DNA from: Qipengyuania seohaensis
GTDB lineage: Bacteria; Pseudomonadota; Alphaproteobacteria; Sphingomonadales; Sphingomonadaceae
Length of the DNA stretch: 64,000 nt
Direction of reading: 5' to 3'
Assembly: GCF_002795865.1 (NCBI RefSeq)
Contig: NZ_CP024920.1
Coordinates: forward strand, 2,878,674 to 2,942,673
Each line of letters begins with the position of its first letter. The stretch's first letter is position 1. Both the position numbers and the translations under genes were made by a program. The notes under the pieces are model-generated. The model was not told the DNA's origin. It searched no databases and saw nothing but the letters and a program-made list of their open reading frames with translations. Shown piece by piece: positions 29,159-39,003 of this stretch.

Positions 29159-29562
29159 TGCTGAAAAGGATCAAGACCTTCCTCCTCGACAATCGCGGCA
29201 CGGCGGCCGTGGAATTCGCGCTGGTGCTTCCGCTGACCGTGACGATGCTTCTCGGCACGCTCAATATGAGCATTTACCTGTTCTTCCAGAACTCGCTGTC
29301 ATCTGCGCTCGACGAGGCATCGAGGGCGGTTTCGGTCTGGCCGGTGCCGTCAGATGCCGACTTGCAGACCGAGTTCACCGACCACCTGCTAAGCGCCCAG
29401 CAATTCGGGAATGCCCAACTCGCGATAACGCATGGCACGGATGTGTCGGGCAGGGACTATGTCGACCTCGAAGCGACCGGCGGTATCTACGTGAACCTCG
29501 TCTTCGTCGACCTCGGTACGATCCCGGTACGCCTGACGAAACGGTCCTACCCGCAGCTCTGA
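29155..29562 (+). CDS. TadE-like pseudopilin
   Basis: 135 residues with the same TadE signature, NRGTAAVEFALVLPLTVTML, then a short periplasmic part (NSLSSALDEASRAVSVW). ATG 29155 overlaps the previous stop by four bases; ATG 29158 is equally possible, both served by AAGGA. It completes a TadG-TadE-TadE trio probably made as one transcript. Confidence 0.83.
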   Translation: MMLKRIKTFLLDNRGTAAVEFALVLPLTVTMLLGTLNMSIYLFFQNSLSSALDEASRAVSVWPVPSDADLQTEFTDHLLSAQQFGNAQLAITHGTDVSGRDYVDLEATGGIYVNLVFVDLGTIPVRLTKRSYPQL

Positions 29563-29628
29563 GTTCGTTCGAAGCCCTCGGGTTTCGGGTGCCTTGCGCC
29601 CGGCCTCCATCTTCGTCATGGCGATGCG

Positions 29629-30300
29629 ATGGTCGACCGATCTCAACACAACGAGCATGACCTCGCCGAAGAAGTCGAGCTTGCGCTTGCCTATGCAGGC
29701 GGTCGGGACCGACATGTCCTGCGAACGATGTTCGAGCTGGACCGCCGGCTCGCAGGGGTCGTCGCCAGCAGCAGCGAAACCATGATCGGCCAGATGCGCC
29801 TTGCGTGGTGGCGTGACCTCCTTGTCAAACCAGCACGCGAAAGACCGTCGGGAGAGCCGCTGGTCAAGCGGATCAGCGGTGGCTGGGGTGAGAGAGCGCA
29901 TGATCTCTCGGCACTCGTCGATGGATGGGAAGCCTTGCTCGTGGCAGAAGTGCTCGATGACGAGACCTTGCGCCAGTTCTGCGAGGGACGTGCCAGTGCG
30001 TGGGGGAACGCCGCGCGCGCTCTCGAACTGGGCGAAATCCAGCAGCAGAAGGCCCTGCACGCCGGGTATCGCTGGGCTTCGGCAGACCTGGCTGCACATC
30101 TGTCCGACCACGGCGAACGGCGCGTCGTGCTCGAACATGCCGAAAAACTCGAACGCACTGCGGCAATGCATCGACGGCTGCGCCCCCTCGCCATCCTGTC
30201 CGGTCTGGCCGGACGTTCGATCGAGCTGGGAGGCGCCCCTCTGCTCGAAGGGCGCGGTGCGGCACTACTGGCCTTGCGCATAGGGATTTCTGGCCGCTAG
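29629..30300 (+). CDS. Squalene/phytoene-synthase-like protein
   Basis: 223 residues, all-helical. MIGQMRLAWWRDLL and the helical pattern match the trans-isoprenyl diphosphate synthase fold of the squalene/phytoene synthase family. The two Asp-rich DxxxD metal sites of true synthases are not obvious, so it resembles the catalytically silent branch related to complex I assembly factor NDUFAF6. It probably is not a carotenoid enzyme. It is separated by 66 bases from the TadE gene. Confidence 0.55.
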   Translation: MVDRSQHNEHDLAEEVELALAYAGGRDRHVLRTMFELDRRLAGVVASSSETMIGQMRLAWWRDLLVKPARERPSGEPLVKRISGGWGERAHDLSALVDGWEALLVAEVLDDETLRQFCEGRASAWGNAARALELGEIQQQKALHAGYRWASADLAAHLSDHGERRVVLEHAEKLERTAAMHRRLRPLAILSGLAGRSIELGGAPLLEGRGAALLALRIGISGR

Positions 30301-30333
30301 ACAGTGACTTAACTGGATTCTGGGGGCGCAGTA

Positions 30334-30804
30334 ATGAAGCACGCAATTACCGGGGCTCTAATAACGCTCGCTGCGATGGGCCTTGGCCTGTTCTGGTACC
30401 AGGGCAGGGCTGAGGTGGAGGAAGCCGCGCCTCCGCCAGACCTTTCCTCGCTGTTGATCGAAGACGCTGCACCCGAAGGGCTGCCCACCTCAGATGCCTC
30501 CGATATGGTTGGGCCAACGCCGCCCGAAGCCAGCGAGCTTACCAAGGAGCAACAACGCTTCTTCCGCTACGATCGAGATCGCGACTGGCGCATCTCGCGT
30601 ACCGAAATGCTCTCTACCCGAAGTGCCGCCTTCAGGAAGCTCGACAAGGACGGCAATAACCTGCTGACCTTCGAGGAATGGGCCGTTACCACAGTCGACA
30701 AGTTCGAAGGCGCAGACGCCAATGGCGATAACGAGCTTACGCCGGGCGAATTCGCGACGACCCGTCCAAAGCCGACCAAACGCAAAGCCCGGTGCGCTTG
30801 CTGA
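30334..30804 (+). CDS. Exported EF-hand protein
   Basis: 156 residues. A short basic start and hydrophobic segment (ITGALITLAAMGLGLFW) act as signal anchor, then an acidic, Pro-rich linker. Three EF-hand-like loops follow: DRDRDWRISRTE, DKDGNNLLTFEE and DANGDNELTPGE, the last two with good DxDGN ligands for calcium. The tail is basic and ends in Cys-Ala-Cys. Likely a periplasmic or membrane-anchored calcium-binding protein of unknown role. It converges with trmFO, whose stop is one base away. Confidence 0.8.
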   Translation: MKHAITGALITLAAMGLGLFWYQGRAEVEEAAPPPDLSSLLIEDAAPEGLPTSDASDMVGPTPPEASELTKEQQRFFRYDRDRDWRISRTEMLSTRSAAFRKLDKDGNNLLTFEEWAVTTVDKFEGADANGDNELTPGEFATTRPKPTKRKARCAC

Positions 30805-32172
30805 TCAGGCGGGCACTGCGTCCAGGTTTGCAATCCATTCGCCCATCTCGGTCTTCGCACGCGAGGTATAGGCTTCCTTGCGCTGCTTCTTTTTCACATC
30901 GTGCAACGGCGGGAAGAGACCGAAATTCACATTCATTGGCTGGAAGGTGTCAGCTTCTGCATCACCGGTGATGTGGCTCAGCAAGGCGCCGAATGCGGTG
31001 GTGCGCGGGGGCGCGGTCCACTGTGCCCCGGACATGTCCGCAGCAGCCATCATGCCCGCCATCAAGCCGACGGCAGAGCTTTCGACATACCCTTCGCAAC
31101 CCGTGATCTGCCCGGCGAACCGAATGTGCTCGGCGCCGCGGAGGCGAAGCTGTCGATCAAGAACCAGCGGCGAATTGATGAAGGTGTTGCGATGCAGGCC
31201 GCCAAGTCGGGCAAACTCGGCATTCTCCAGGCCAGGGATAGTGCGGAACAGCTCGACCTGCGCGCCGTACTTCAGCTTCGTCTGGAAGCCCACCATGTTC
31301 CACAGCGTGCCGAGCTTGTTGTCCTGACGTAGCTGGACGACCGCGTAGGGCCAGCGCCCTTGTGGGTGTTCTTCGGTTGTGTCGTAAGGGTTATCGAGAC
31401 CGACCCCCTTCATCGGACCATAGCGCAGCGTTTCCACACCACGCGCAGCCATGACTTCGATCGGCATGCAGCCGTCGAAATAGGGCGTATCGGCTTCCCA
31501 CTCGCGGAACTCTGTCTTCTCGCCGTCCATCAACCCCTGGTGAAAAGCCAGGTACTGCTCCTTCGTCATCGGGCAATTGATGTAATCGCCGTCTTCGTTG
31601 GAGGCTTCGGTGCGCTTGTTCCAGCGGCTCTGGATCCAGCATTTGGACATATCGATGCTGTCGCGGTGGACGATGGGCGCGATTGCGTCGAAGAAGGCGA
31701 GCCGGTCCTGGCCGGTCGCTCCGACGATGCTTTCCGCCAAGGACTGTGCGGTCAGGGGACCGGTTGCCACGATGGTAGGACCAGACGCGGGCAGGGTATC
31801 GACCCGTTCGCGAACCACGGTCACATTGGGGTGTTCTTCCAGCGTCCGCTGGACCTCTGCCGAGAACACGTCGCGATCGACCGCCATGGCGCTGCCGGCA
31901 GGAACCCGCGCAACTTCGCCGGCGCGCATGACGATGCTGTCGAGCCTGCGCATTTCATCATGCAGCAAACCGACTGCGTTCTTGTCGCTATCGTCAGAGC
32001 GGAAGCTGTTGGAACAGACCAGTTCGGCCAGCCCGTCGGTCTGGTGGGCTGCCGTGGTCTCGCCGCTGCCGCGCATTTCGGACAGGCGCACCTTGAAACC
32101 GGACTTCGCCAACTGCCAGGCTGCCTCGCTGCCCGCGAGCCCGCCGCCGATAATTTGGATGTCGTGTGTCAT
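30805..32172 (-). CDS. trmFO: tRNA (m5U54) methyltransferase, folate/FAD dependent
   Basis: Methylates U54 in the tRNA T-loop using methylene-THF and FADH2. 455 residues with the dinucleotide-binding start [16 protein letters not shown], and the family elements [11 protein letters not shown] and PVHRDS-like [11 protein letters not shown]. The late FAD-binding element is [16 protein letters not shown] 32172 ([11 protein letters not shown]) is chosen over a GTG four codons upstream. Confidence 0.97.
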   Translation of the reverse strand: MTHDIQIIGGGLAGSEAAWQLAKSGFKVRLSEMRGSGETTAAHQTDGLAELVCSNSFRSDDSDKNAVGLLHDEMRRLDSIVMRAGEVARVPAGSAMAVDRDVFSAEVQRTLEEHPNVTVVRERVDTLPASGPTIVATGPLTAQSLAESIVGATGQDRLAFFDAIAPIVHRDSIDMSKCWIQSRWNKRTEASNEDGDYINCPMTKEQYLAFHQGLMDGEKTEFREWEADTPYFDGCMPIEVMAARGVETLRYGPMKGVGLDNPYDTTEEHPQGRWPYAVVQLRQDNKLGTLWNMVGFQTKLKYGAQVELFRTIPGLENAEFARLGGLHRNTFINSPLVLDRQLRLRGAEHIRFAGQITGCEGYVESSAVGLMAGMMAAADMSGAQWTAPPRTTAFGALLSHITGDAEADTFQPMNVNFGLFPPLHDVKKKQRKEAYTSRAKTEMGEWIANLDAVPA

Positions 32173-32240
32173 TGCGATGCGCACCTAGTGCTTGCACATG
32201 CCCTCTATCAAGGATTACCGACCGGCAAAGAGGGGAATCC

Positions 32241-32912
32241 ATGCCGAAACGCGCATTATCCGAACATCGTCCCTACCTGCTCGCCAGCCTCATCGCTGCC
32301 GTGAGCTACTATTTCGTCGCGGACGATCCGATCGGCGGGATCTGGTTGATGGGATGGAAGGCCGCAGGTGTGGGCTTCCTCGCCCTCTATGCCGCGCATC
32401 GCGGGAAGGGCTTCGATGCTTGGCTGATTGCAGCCGTCATGGCGTTCGGAGCGATGGGCGATGCCTTGCTGGAAGTCAGCTTCCTTATCGGAGGTGGACT
32501 TTTCGCGGTCGGACACCTCATCGCTGTCTGGCTGTATCTGCGCCATCGACGAGGGGTCACGACCGGGAGTCAGAAAGGTGCGGCACTAGCCTTGCTGGTG
32601 TTTACGCCCATTCTGGCCGCGTCGCTGACCTATCCACTCCCGAACTGGCAGCTTGCTGCTGGATACAGCTTCCTCGTCGGCGCAATGGCGGCGGCAGCCT
32701 GGACCAGCAACTTTCCGCGTTACCGAGTTGGTGCAGGCGCAGTGCTGTTCGTCGTTTCAGATTTGCTGATCTTCGGTAGGGAAGCGGGCAGGGTACCGTA
32801 TGAGGTCGCGGAATGGCTTATCTGGCCGCTCTATTACGGTGGGCAATTCCTGATCGCGACCGGCGTGGTGCAGACTCTCCGACATCCGGAGCTAAGGGCC
32901 GGAAAAGCCTAA
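32241..32912 (+). CDS. YhhN/TMEM86 family membrane protein (lysoplasmalogenase-like)
   Basis: 223 residues with about eight membrane helices and the family aspartates (AMGDALLE, FVVSDLLIF). The family includes lysoplasmalogenases that split the vinyl-ether bond of lysoplasmalogens, though bacterial activity is rarely tested. AGGGG precedes ATG 32241. Its stop overlaps that of the TauD-family gene by four bases (convergent). Confidence 0.85.
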   Translation: MPKRALSEHRPYLLASLIAAVSYYFVADDPIGGIWLMGWKAAGVGFLALYAAHRGKGFDAWLIAAVMAFGAMGDALLEVSFLIGGGLFAVGHLIAVWLYLRHRRGVTTGSQKGAALALLVFTPILAASLTYPLPNWQLAAGYSFLVGAMAAAAWTSNFPRYRVGAGAVLFVVSDLLIFGREAGRVPYEVAEWLIWPLYYGGQFLIATGVVQTLRHPELRAGKA

Positions 32913-33751
32913 ACTTGCCATGCCGCGATGGTCGTGCGGTGCAGTTCGCGCCGCTGTCCCTCGTATCCGCCGGTTGCCTTGTGCAGCACTGCGCGATTGT
33001 CCCACATGACGAGCATGTCGGGTTCCCACTGGTGTCGATAGACGAAATCGTCGCGCGATTGCCACTTGGCAAGCTCGGATAAGAGGGCAATCGCTTCTGC
33101 CTGCTCCATTCCCTCGATGCCGATAATGTATCCCAGTGTTGAGTAGAGACACTCCTGACCGGTTTCGGGGTGTTTCTGCACCAATGGATGTGTCCTGGTT
33201 TCCCGCGCGCTTTCATCGGGTCGGATTGCCATCGATCGGCCCTGATCACTCTCGCCGTATGTCCCGTCGGGAGCATAGGCGAGTTGGGCGCTGTGGATGG
33301 CCGTTAGGCCTCTCAGGAACTCCTTCCGGTCATCGGGAAGCGCATCGAAGGCAGCCTGCTGGTCGGCGAAGAGCGTGTCTCCGCCGGTCGATGGTATATC
33401 GACGGCAAGGAGACACGTCCCGGCCGGCGGACATTCGAGGAAACTCCAGTCGCTATGCCAGTTTTCCGCGAATAACGGACTGGTTTCGTCCGCCTCGCGC
33501 AGGATTGCGGCAATGTTCTGACGGCCCTCAATGGGGTCGAAAAAGGGATCTTCCCCGAACCCGCCCATGGCGATGGTAAACCGTTCGAGGTCGTCATCAC
33601 CCATATCTTGGCCGGGAAAAGCGAGGACCTTGTGTTCGAGCCAAAGCTCGCGGATCCGTTGGATGTCTGCTGCAGAAAGGTCGCGGGACAAGTCGACGCC
33701 GGTTACCCTGGCGCCGAATGGCCCGTCGCTTCTTACCGCCGCAATCGTCAC
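32909..33751 (-). CDS. TauD/TfdA-family 2-oxoglutarate-dependent dioxygenase
   Basis: Fe(II)/2-oxoglutarate oxygenase of 280 residues. The facial triad is visible: His and Asp in NWHSDWSF and His in DNRAVLHKATG; the Arg that binds 2-oxoglutarate is in RRELHRTTI. Members cleave sulfonates or oxidise small acids; the substrate here is not clear. Its start overlaps the gyrA stop by four bases, so it appears to be made with gyrase, an unexpected pairing. Confidence 0.88.
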   Translation of the reverse strand: MTIAAVRSDGPFGARVTGVDLSRDLSAADIQRIRELWLEHKVLAFPGQDMGDDDLERFTIAMGGFGEDPFFDPIEGRQNIAAILREADETSPLFAENWHSDWSFLECPPAGTCLLAVDIPSTGGDTLFADQQAAFDALPDDRKEFLRGLTAIHSAQLAYAPDGTYGESDQGRSMAIRPDESARETRTHPLVQKHPETGQECLYSTLGYIIGIEGMEQAEAIALLSELAKWQSRDDFVYRHQWEPDMLVMWDNRAVLHKATGGYEGQRRELHRTTIAAWQV

Positions 33752-36582
33752 CCGCCGGGTTCCCCTTCGATGTTCTTGTCGGAATGCGCGGTGGTATAGG
33801 GCTCTGTCGTCTTCGCGGCATTATCCGCGATTTCGTCCGCGATGGCCTGTTCCGCATCGTTTTCCGGCTCTTCCGTCTCATCGATCAACGCCGCACCGAC
33901 GATCTTTTCTCCCTTTGCGACGTCGAAGATCCGTACACCAGAAGACCCGCGACCGGAGATGGAGAAGCCCTTGTGGTCCTCGAAACCATTCTCGATCTCG
34001 TGGCGGAAATCGATCGGGAGGCGGATCAACTTGGCCTGGTCGGTGACCAGCATCAGCTGAGCGCCGTGCCTGACCGGGAAACTGCCGACGACCGGGCCGT
34101 TGCGTTCGGGATTACTGTCAGGCGTGCCGATATTCGTCAGGCCCTGACCACCGCGCCCGATGGTGCGATATTCGTAAGCCGACGAGATCTTGCCGTAGCC
34201 ATTAGCCGTAAGCGTGAGGATGAATTCCTCGCCATCCTGCATCGACGCGACCGTATCGGCGTCCAGCGTGTGCACCGCGTCATTGTTCTTCCAATGCGCT
34301 GCGCGAAGATACGCTTCACGAGTTTCCATGTCTGCCGAAAGCGGGTCGAGCACGGCCATGGAAACGACCTTGGCATCGTTCTTCAACGTCATGCCGCGCA
34401 CACCGATACCGGTCCGGCTCTTCGTTTCACGCGCGTCAGTGGCGGCGAAACGGATCGCCTTGCCGGAATCCGAAGCGAGGAATACTTCCTGGTTCTCGCT
34501 CAGCAGCTCGACGCCGATCAGGCGATCGCCGCTCCCCTCGACGAAGCCCATGGCGTATTTGCCGTTGCTGGGCACGTTGGTGAAGGCGTCCATCGAGTTG
34601 CGACGGACCATGCCTTGCTCGGTAGCAAACACGATGTTGAGCTTGGACCACTCGGCCTCGTTCTCGGGCAGGGCGAGGACGTTGGTGACCCGCTCTTCAT
34701 CGCCAAGCGGCAAAAGGTTCACCATCGGGCGGCCCTTGGTCTGGGGGCTGCCTTCAGGCAACTTCCAGACCTTCATGCGATAAACGCGTCCGGTATTCGT
34801 GAAGAAAAGCACGGGGTTGTGCGTCGAAGTGACGAACATTTCGACGACGGCGTCTTCGTCCTTCGTTGCCATTCCCGAGCGCCCCTTGCCGCCGCGTGCC
34901 TGGGCGCGGAAGGCTTCGAGCGGCGTGCGCTTGATGTAGCCGCCATGGGTAACCGTGACGACCATCTCTTCGCGTTCGATGAGGTCTTCATCCTCGATCC
35001 CGTCCCAGGCGGGCGCGATCTCGCTGATGCGCGGCGTGGCATAAGTGGCGCGGATCTCGGAAAGCTCTTCGCGCATGACGCCATAAAGCTTCACCCGGTC
35101 AGCGAGGATGGAGAGATACTCTTCGATAGCAATCGAGAGCTCCTTGAGCTCGTCACCGATCTCGTCGCGTCCAAGCGCGGTCAGGCGATGCAGCCTGAGG
35201 TCGAGGATCGCCTTCACCTGGCGTTCGGAAAGGCGATAGGTACCGCCGTCCTGCTCATCGGACGGTTCGATCGCTTCGATCAGGGCGATATATTGCCCGA
35301 TGTCACCGATCGGCCATTCCTTGGAGAGCAGTTTTCCGCGTGCTTCTGCGGGATTGGACGAGCCGCGGATCATCGCGACGATCTCGTCGAGATTGGAAAC
35401 CGCAACCACGAGGCCGAGCAAAATGTGCGCCCGTTCGCGCGCTTTGTTCAGTTCGAACTTCGTGCGCCGTGTGATGACTTCTTCACGGAACGTGATGAAT
35501 GCCTGGATGAACTCGCGCAGCGTGAGGACCTCCGGCCGCCCACCACGAATGGCGAGCATATTAGCCGGGAAGCTGGCCTGCGCGGGTGTGTATCGCCAGA
35601 TCTGGTTGAGCACGACCTCGGGAGAGGCATCGCGCTTGAGATCGACAACCACGCGAACACCTTCGCGGTTCGATTCGTCGCGGATGTCCGAAATGCCCTC
35701 GATCCGCTTGTCCTTCGCGGCTTCCGCGATCTTCTCGACCAGCGAGTTCTTGCCGACCTGGTAGGGGATCGCAGTGAGGACGATCGACTGGCGGTCCTTG
35801 GCCTTCGTTTCGACCTCGTGGCGGGCACGCATCAGGATCGAGCCGCGACCGGTAGTATACGCGGCGCGTGCACCGCTTTTGCCGAGGATCAGCGGAGCGG
35901 TCGGGAAGTCCGGACCGGGAATGATCTCGAACAGCTCTTCGCTCGTGATGGCGGGGTTGTCCATATAGGCAAGGCAGCCGTCGATCACCTCACCCAGATT
36001 ATGCGGCGGAATGTTCGTCGCCATACCGACCGCGATACCGCCGGCACCATTGACCAGCAGGTTCGGGAAGCGGGCGGGGAGGACGGTCGGTTCGCGCCGC
36101 GAACCGTCGTAGTTGTCGGTGAAGTCGACCGTGTCCTTGTCGAGATCGTCCAGGAGGGAATTGGCGACGCGCGCCAGCCTCGCCTCGGTGTAACGCATGG
36201 AAGCCGGCGGATCCGGATCCATCGAGCCGAAGTTACCCTGGCCATCGACCAGCGGCACCCTCAGCGACCAGTCCTGCGTCATGCGGGCCAGTGCATCGTA
36301 AATCGCGGCGTCGCCGTGAGGGTGATAGTTACCCATCACGTCACCGACAATCTTCGCGCTCTTGCGGTAAGGCCTGCCGGCGACGAAGCCGCCTTCCTGG
36401 CTGGCGAAGAGGATACGGCGATGAACCGGTTTCAGCCCGTCCCGAACGTCGGGCAGGGCGCGGCTGACGATCACGCTCATCGCGTAATCGAGATAGCTGG
36501 TCTTCATCTCATCGACGATGTCGATGCGGGCGTATTCGGGGCCCGGTGCCGGGCTTTCCATCAATTCGGTTTCGTCAGACAA
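33748..36582 (-). CDS. gyrA: DNA gyrase subunit A
   Basis: Type II topoisomerase subunit that cuts and religates DNA. 944 residues: winged helix and tower domains to about 520, then the six-bladed wrapping domain that begins after the GyrA box (ARGGKG). The catalytic tyrosine is Tyr131 ([10 protein letters not shown]). In the quinolone region the sequence reads [15 protein letters not shown], so Ala92 stands at the E. coli Ser83 position, while Asp96 (E. coli Asp87) is kept. A candidate promoter lies at 36631-36660. Confidence 0.98.
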   Translation of the reverse strand: MSDETELMESPAPGPEYARIDIVDEMKTSYLDYAMSVIVSRALPDVRDGLKPVHRRILFASQEGGFVAGRPYRKSAKIVGDVMGNYHPHGDAAIYDALARMTQDWSLRVPLVDGQGNFGSMDPDPPASMRYTEARLARVANSLLDDLDKDTVDFTDNYDGSRREPTVLPARFPNLLVNGAGGIAVGMATNIPPHNLGEVIDGCLAYMDNPAITSEELFEIIPGPDFPTAPLILGKSGARAAYTTGRGSILMRARHEVETKAKDRQSIVLTAIPYQVGKNSLVEKIAEAAKDKRIEGISDIRDESNREGVRVVVDLKRDASPEVVLNQIWRYTPAQASFPANMLAIRGGRPEVLTLREFIQAFITFREEVITRRTKFELNKARERAHILLGLVVAVSNLDEIVAMIRGSSNPAEARGKLLSKEWPIGDIGQYIALIEAIEPSDEQDGGTYRLSERQVKAILDLRLHRLTALGRDEIGDELKELSIAIEEYLSILADRVKLYGVMREELSEIRATYATPRISEIAPAWDGIEDEDLIEREEMVVTVTHGGYIKRTPLEAFRAQARGGKGRSGMATKDEDAVVEMFVTSTHNPVLFFTNTGRVYRMKVWKLPEGSPQTKGRPMVNLLPLGDEERVTNVLALPENEAEWSKLNIVFATEQGMVRRNSMDAFTNVPSNGKYAMGFVEGSGDRLIGVELLSENQEVFLASDSGKAIRFAATDARETKSRTGIGVRGMTLKNDAKVVSMAVLDPLSADMETREAYLRAAHWKNNDAVHTLDADTVASMQDGEEFILTLTANGYGKISSAYEYRTIGRGGQGLTNIGTPDSNPERNGPVVGSFPVRHGAQLMLVTDQAKLIRLPIDFRHEIENGFEDHKGFSISGRGSSGVRIFDVAKGEKIVGAALIDETEEPENDAEQAIADEIADNAAKTTEPYTTAHSDKNIEGEPGG

Positions 36583-36882
36583 AACGCTGTGTTTCCATGA
36601 TCTGCGATAGAGGGATCAGTTCGAGCTGTCACTCTAGGGGAAGCGGCGGACTCATGCCAATTTTAAGGGGAGGGAGTGGGCTGATTCCGGCGCTTTTTCC
36701 ACATATGTCTTGCTGCTGGTCGCACGGTGTTGCTGAATGCTGGGTCGGGGCGTCATTCAATGTCCGTTCAGCGCGAAAACCCTACAAGATTTGCAATGAG
36801 AGCGTATAACGGCCAATTGCCGCACCGTTGAGTGAATTCGGCGCCTCCGCGCTCATTCCCCCTATCCACTCTTGGGAGTTAC
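36583..36882. other. Divergent promoter region between gyrA and the exported repeat protein
   Basis: About 300 bases with no credible gene. It holds the gyrA promoter candidate (minus strand) and, towards the other gene, a TATAAC hexamer at 36805-36810 that could be a -10 element with a poor -35 upstream. The Shine-Dalgarno GGGAG for the plus-strand gene lies just before 36883. Confidence 0.7.
36631..36660 (-). promoter_or_regulatory. Candidate sigma-70 promoter of gyrA
   Basis: Minus-strand TTGGCA (36655-36660) and TAGAGT (36631-36636) separated by 18 bases, about 50 bases upstream of the gyrA start. Five of six and four of six matches to the -35 and -10 consensus. Confidence 0.4.
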
Positions 36883-38178
36883 ATGATGATTTTCACCCGT
36901 CTTTCCAAGGCTTCGAGCACGTCTTCGGCGCTCGCCCTTGCCATGATCCTCGGCGCGACCGGGACAGCTGCGACCGTCGCGCTGGAGCAGCCGGCTTTCG
37001 CGCAGAAAAAGAAAAAGAAGGACGATAAGGCCGACGCGAAGAAGTATTCCGACGGATTTGTCGCAGTTTACCAGCCTCTCTCGGAGCAGGTGAATGGTGG
37101 CGCACCGGACTGGAATGCCATCGCGACCCAGCGCCCTGCAATCGTCGCTGCGGTGGAAACCGACGATGATCGCATGGTTGCCGGCAACCTGATCTACAGC
37201 ATCGGTACCAACCTCGAAAATCGCGCCCTCCAGCAGGAAGGCGTGGAACTGATGCTTGCCAGCGGCAAGGTTGCACCGGAATCGCTCGGCCAGTACAATC
37301 TTCTTGCCGGCCAGCTCGCCTACAACGCGGACGAATTCGCAAAGGCGCGGACCTATCTGATGAAGGCTGTCGAGCTTGGCGCTACGCAGAGCCAGCCCGA
37401 GGGTCTGATCGCCGAATCCTACTTCACGGAAGAGAACTACAAGGCAGGCCTGGACTACCTCGCCACGTCGATCGCCGCTCGAGAAGCGGCCGGCGAAGAG
37501 GTCAACGAGCAGTGGGTCCGCCGCGGCCTGCAGATGGCGTACAACAACCAAATGAAGGCCGAGCTGAACCAGTTCGCTCAGCTTTTCATCAAGCATTTCC
37601 CGAACCAGCAGAACTGGGGCGAGGTCGTTGCGATCACCGCTTATGGCGGTGGCTGGCAGAACCCGGAAATCCTGGATCTCATGCGCCTGGCACGTGATGC
37701 CGATGCCCTGCGTGACGAACGCATGTACGCCGACTACATCGACAGCGCCGACTATCGCCGACTCCCCGGGGAAGTCGCCGCCGTCATCAACGAAGGCTAC
37801 ACCAAGGGCACCCTGAAGCGCACGGACAGCTATGTTTCGGAAATCTTCGGCATGGCCACCGACCGCGCTGCGACCGATCGCGCCGACCTCACGGGCCTCC
37901 TGACAGGTGCGCGTGGCGCTTCGGACCTTCGCACGGTCATGACGGGTGCAGACCTTGCGCTTAGCTATGGCGACTATGCGGCCGCAGAAGCGCTGTACAC
38001 CAAGGCACTGGGCCTGGCGGGAGTTGATTCCAACCTCGCGAACACCCGCCTGGGTATTGCGCAGCTGGAACAGGGCAAGAGCGCCGAAGCACTTGCCAGC
38101 TTCAAGGCTGTCCAAGGCCAGCGTGCAGCCATCGCTCAGCTGTGGGCGATCTATGCCGAACAGCAGGGCGGCATGTAA
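36883..38178 (+). CDS. Exported tetratricopeptide-like repeat protein
   Basis: 431 residues. The signal peptide runs to about AFAQ, followed at once by a Lys/Asp-rich segment (QKKKKKDDKADAKK). The mature part is helical with TPR-like pairs: LLAGQLAYNADEFAKARTYL, LIAESYFTEENYKAGLDYLA, and ALSYGDYAAAEALYTKALGL with the following helix. The fold suggests a periplasmic scaffold. I do not recognise a specific function; similar proteins are common in sphingomonads. ATG 36883 has GGGAG upstream; the in-frame sequence starting before is not needed. Confidence 0.8.
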   Translation: MMIFTRLSKASSTSSALALAMILGATGTAATVALEQPAFAQKKKKKDDKADAKKYSDGFVAVYQPLSEQVNGGAPDWNAIATQRPAIVAAVETDDDRMVAGNLIYSIGTNLENRALQQEGVELMLASGKVAPESLGQYNLLAGQLAYNADEFAKARTYLMKAVELGATQSQPEGLIAESYFTEENYKAGLDYLATSIAAREAAGEEVNEQWVRRGLQMAYNNQMKAELNQFAQLFIKHFPNQQNWGEVVAITAYGGGWQNPEILDLMRLARDADALRDERMYADYIDSADYRRLPGEVAAVINEGYTKGTLKRTDSYVSEIFGMATDRAATDRADLTGLLTGARGASDLRTVMTGADLALSYGDYAAAEALYTKALGLAGVDSNLANTRLGIAQLEQGKSAEALASFKAVQGQRAAIAQLWAIYAEQQGGM

Positions 38179-38202
38179 TCCTGCGATCTTCTGATTGAGG
38201 AG

Positions 38203-38238
38203 CGGCGCGGATCCCTACCGGGGTTCGCGCCGTTTTCC
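38203..38238 (+). terminator. Terminator after the exported repeat protein
   Basis: Hairpin CGGCGCG...CGCGCCG with an inner CCC/GGGG pairing, followed by TTTT, about 25 bases after the stop. The NYN gene ends just beyond it on the other strand. Confidence 0.75.
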
Positions 38239-38241
38239 TGT

Positions 38242-38967
38242 CTAACGCAGGCGTTTGACCCAGACGGTATTGTCCCGGCGTTCGACCTTGAACTGCTCGA
38301 TTGCTTCGAACAGGTCCGACAGTCGCTTGAATCCGTAATTGCGTACATCGAAGCTGGACCGGTTGCCTGCGATCTGGCCGACTTCCCCCATCTGGGCGAA
38401 GCCTTCGTCGTCACGCCGGGCCGCTTTCCATGCCGTACCGAGCAGTTCGACCAGTTCCTCGTCGATGCCGCCCTTGCTCTTCTTGCCGTTCTGTTTGGGC
38501 ATATCAGGCTCGTCAGACGCGCCCTTTATCAGGGCGTCGATGTCGATGAAGCGCGTGCACGCGCTCTTGAAGGCATCGGGCGTCTTGTTCTTGCTGCCAA
38601 ATCCATAGACGAGCAAGCCATCCTGCCTGAGGCGAGTTGCCAGCGGCGTGAAATCGCTATCGGAACTCATGATCCCGAACCCATCGACCTTGCCCTGGTA
38701 AAGCAGGTCGATCGCGTCGATAGTCATCGCCATATCCGTGGCGTTCTTACCAGCTGTCATATCGAACTGCTGGTAAGGAAGGATACCGTACTTGTGGCTC
38801 AGCGGCCCCCAATTCGAGAGATTCGGCTTGGTAAAGTTACCGTAGGCGCGCTTGATGTTCACTTGCCCCAGTTCGGCCATCACGGTCAGCACCGGATCGA
38901 TCCCCTTGGGTGACGTGTTGTCCGCATCGATCAGCAGGGCGATGTTTTGTAGGGGTTTTTCAGGCAT
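38242..38967 (-). CDS. NYN-domain protein with OST-HTH/LOTUS domain
   Basis: Putative RNA nuclease, 241 residues. The NYN fold (PIN-like) has the acidic residues expected for metal binding: LLIDADNTS, GKNATDMAMTIDAID and SSDSDFTPL. Residues from about 165 form a LOTUS/OST-HTH domain (EELVELLGTAWKAARRDDEG to KRLSDLFEAIEQF), which binds RNA (G-quadruplexes in studied cases). The targets are unknown. Single gene, head to tail with the carbonic anhydrase gene upstream on the same strand. Confidence 0.88.
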   Translation of the reverse strand: MPEKPLQNIALLIDADNTSPKGIDPVLTVMAELGQVNIKRAYGNFTKPNLSNWGPLSHKYGILPYQQFDMTAGKNATDMAMTIDAIDLLYQGKVDGFGIMSSDSDFTPLATRLRQDGLLVYGFGSKNKTPDAFKSACTRFIDIDALIKGASDEPDMPKQNGKKSKGGIDEELVELLGTAWKAARRDDEGFAQMGEVGQIAGNRSSFDVRNYGFKRLSDLFEAIEQFKVERRDNTVWVKRLR

Positions 38968-39003
38968 GGATGATCCTTGGCGGTGCAGAGCCCCGCGCGC
39001 AAG

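Noticed and set aside
33718..36600. A 960-codon open frame on the plus strand opposite gyrA
   Set aside because: It mirrors gyrA codon by codon; high GC in third positions leaves the antisense frame open. The translation has no recognisable domain.
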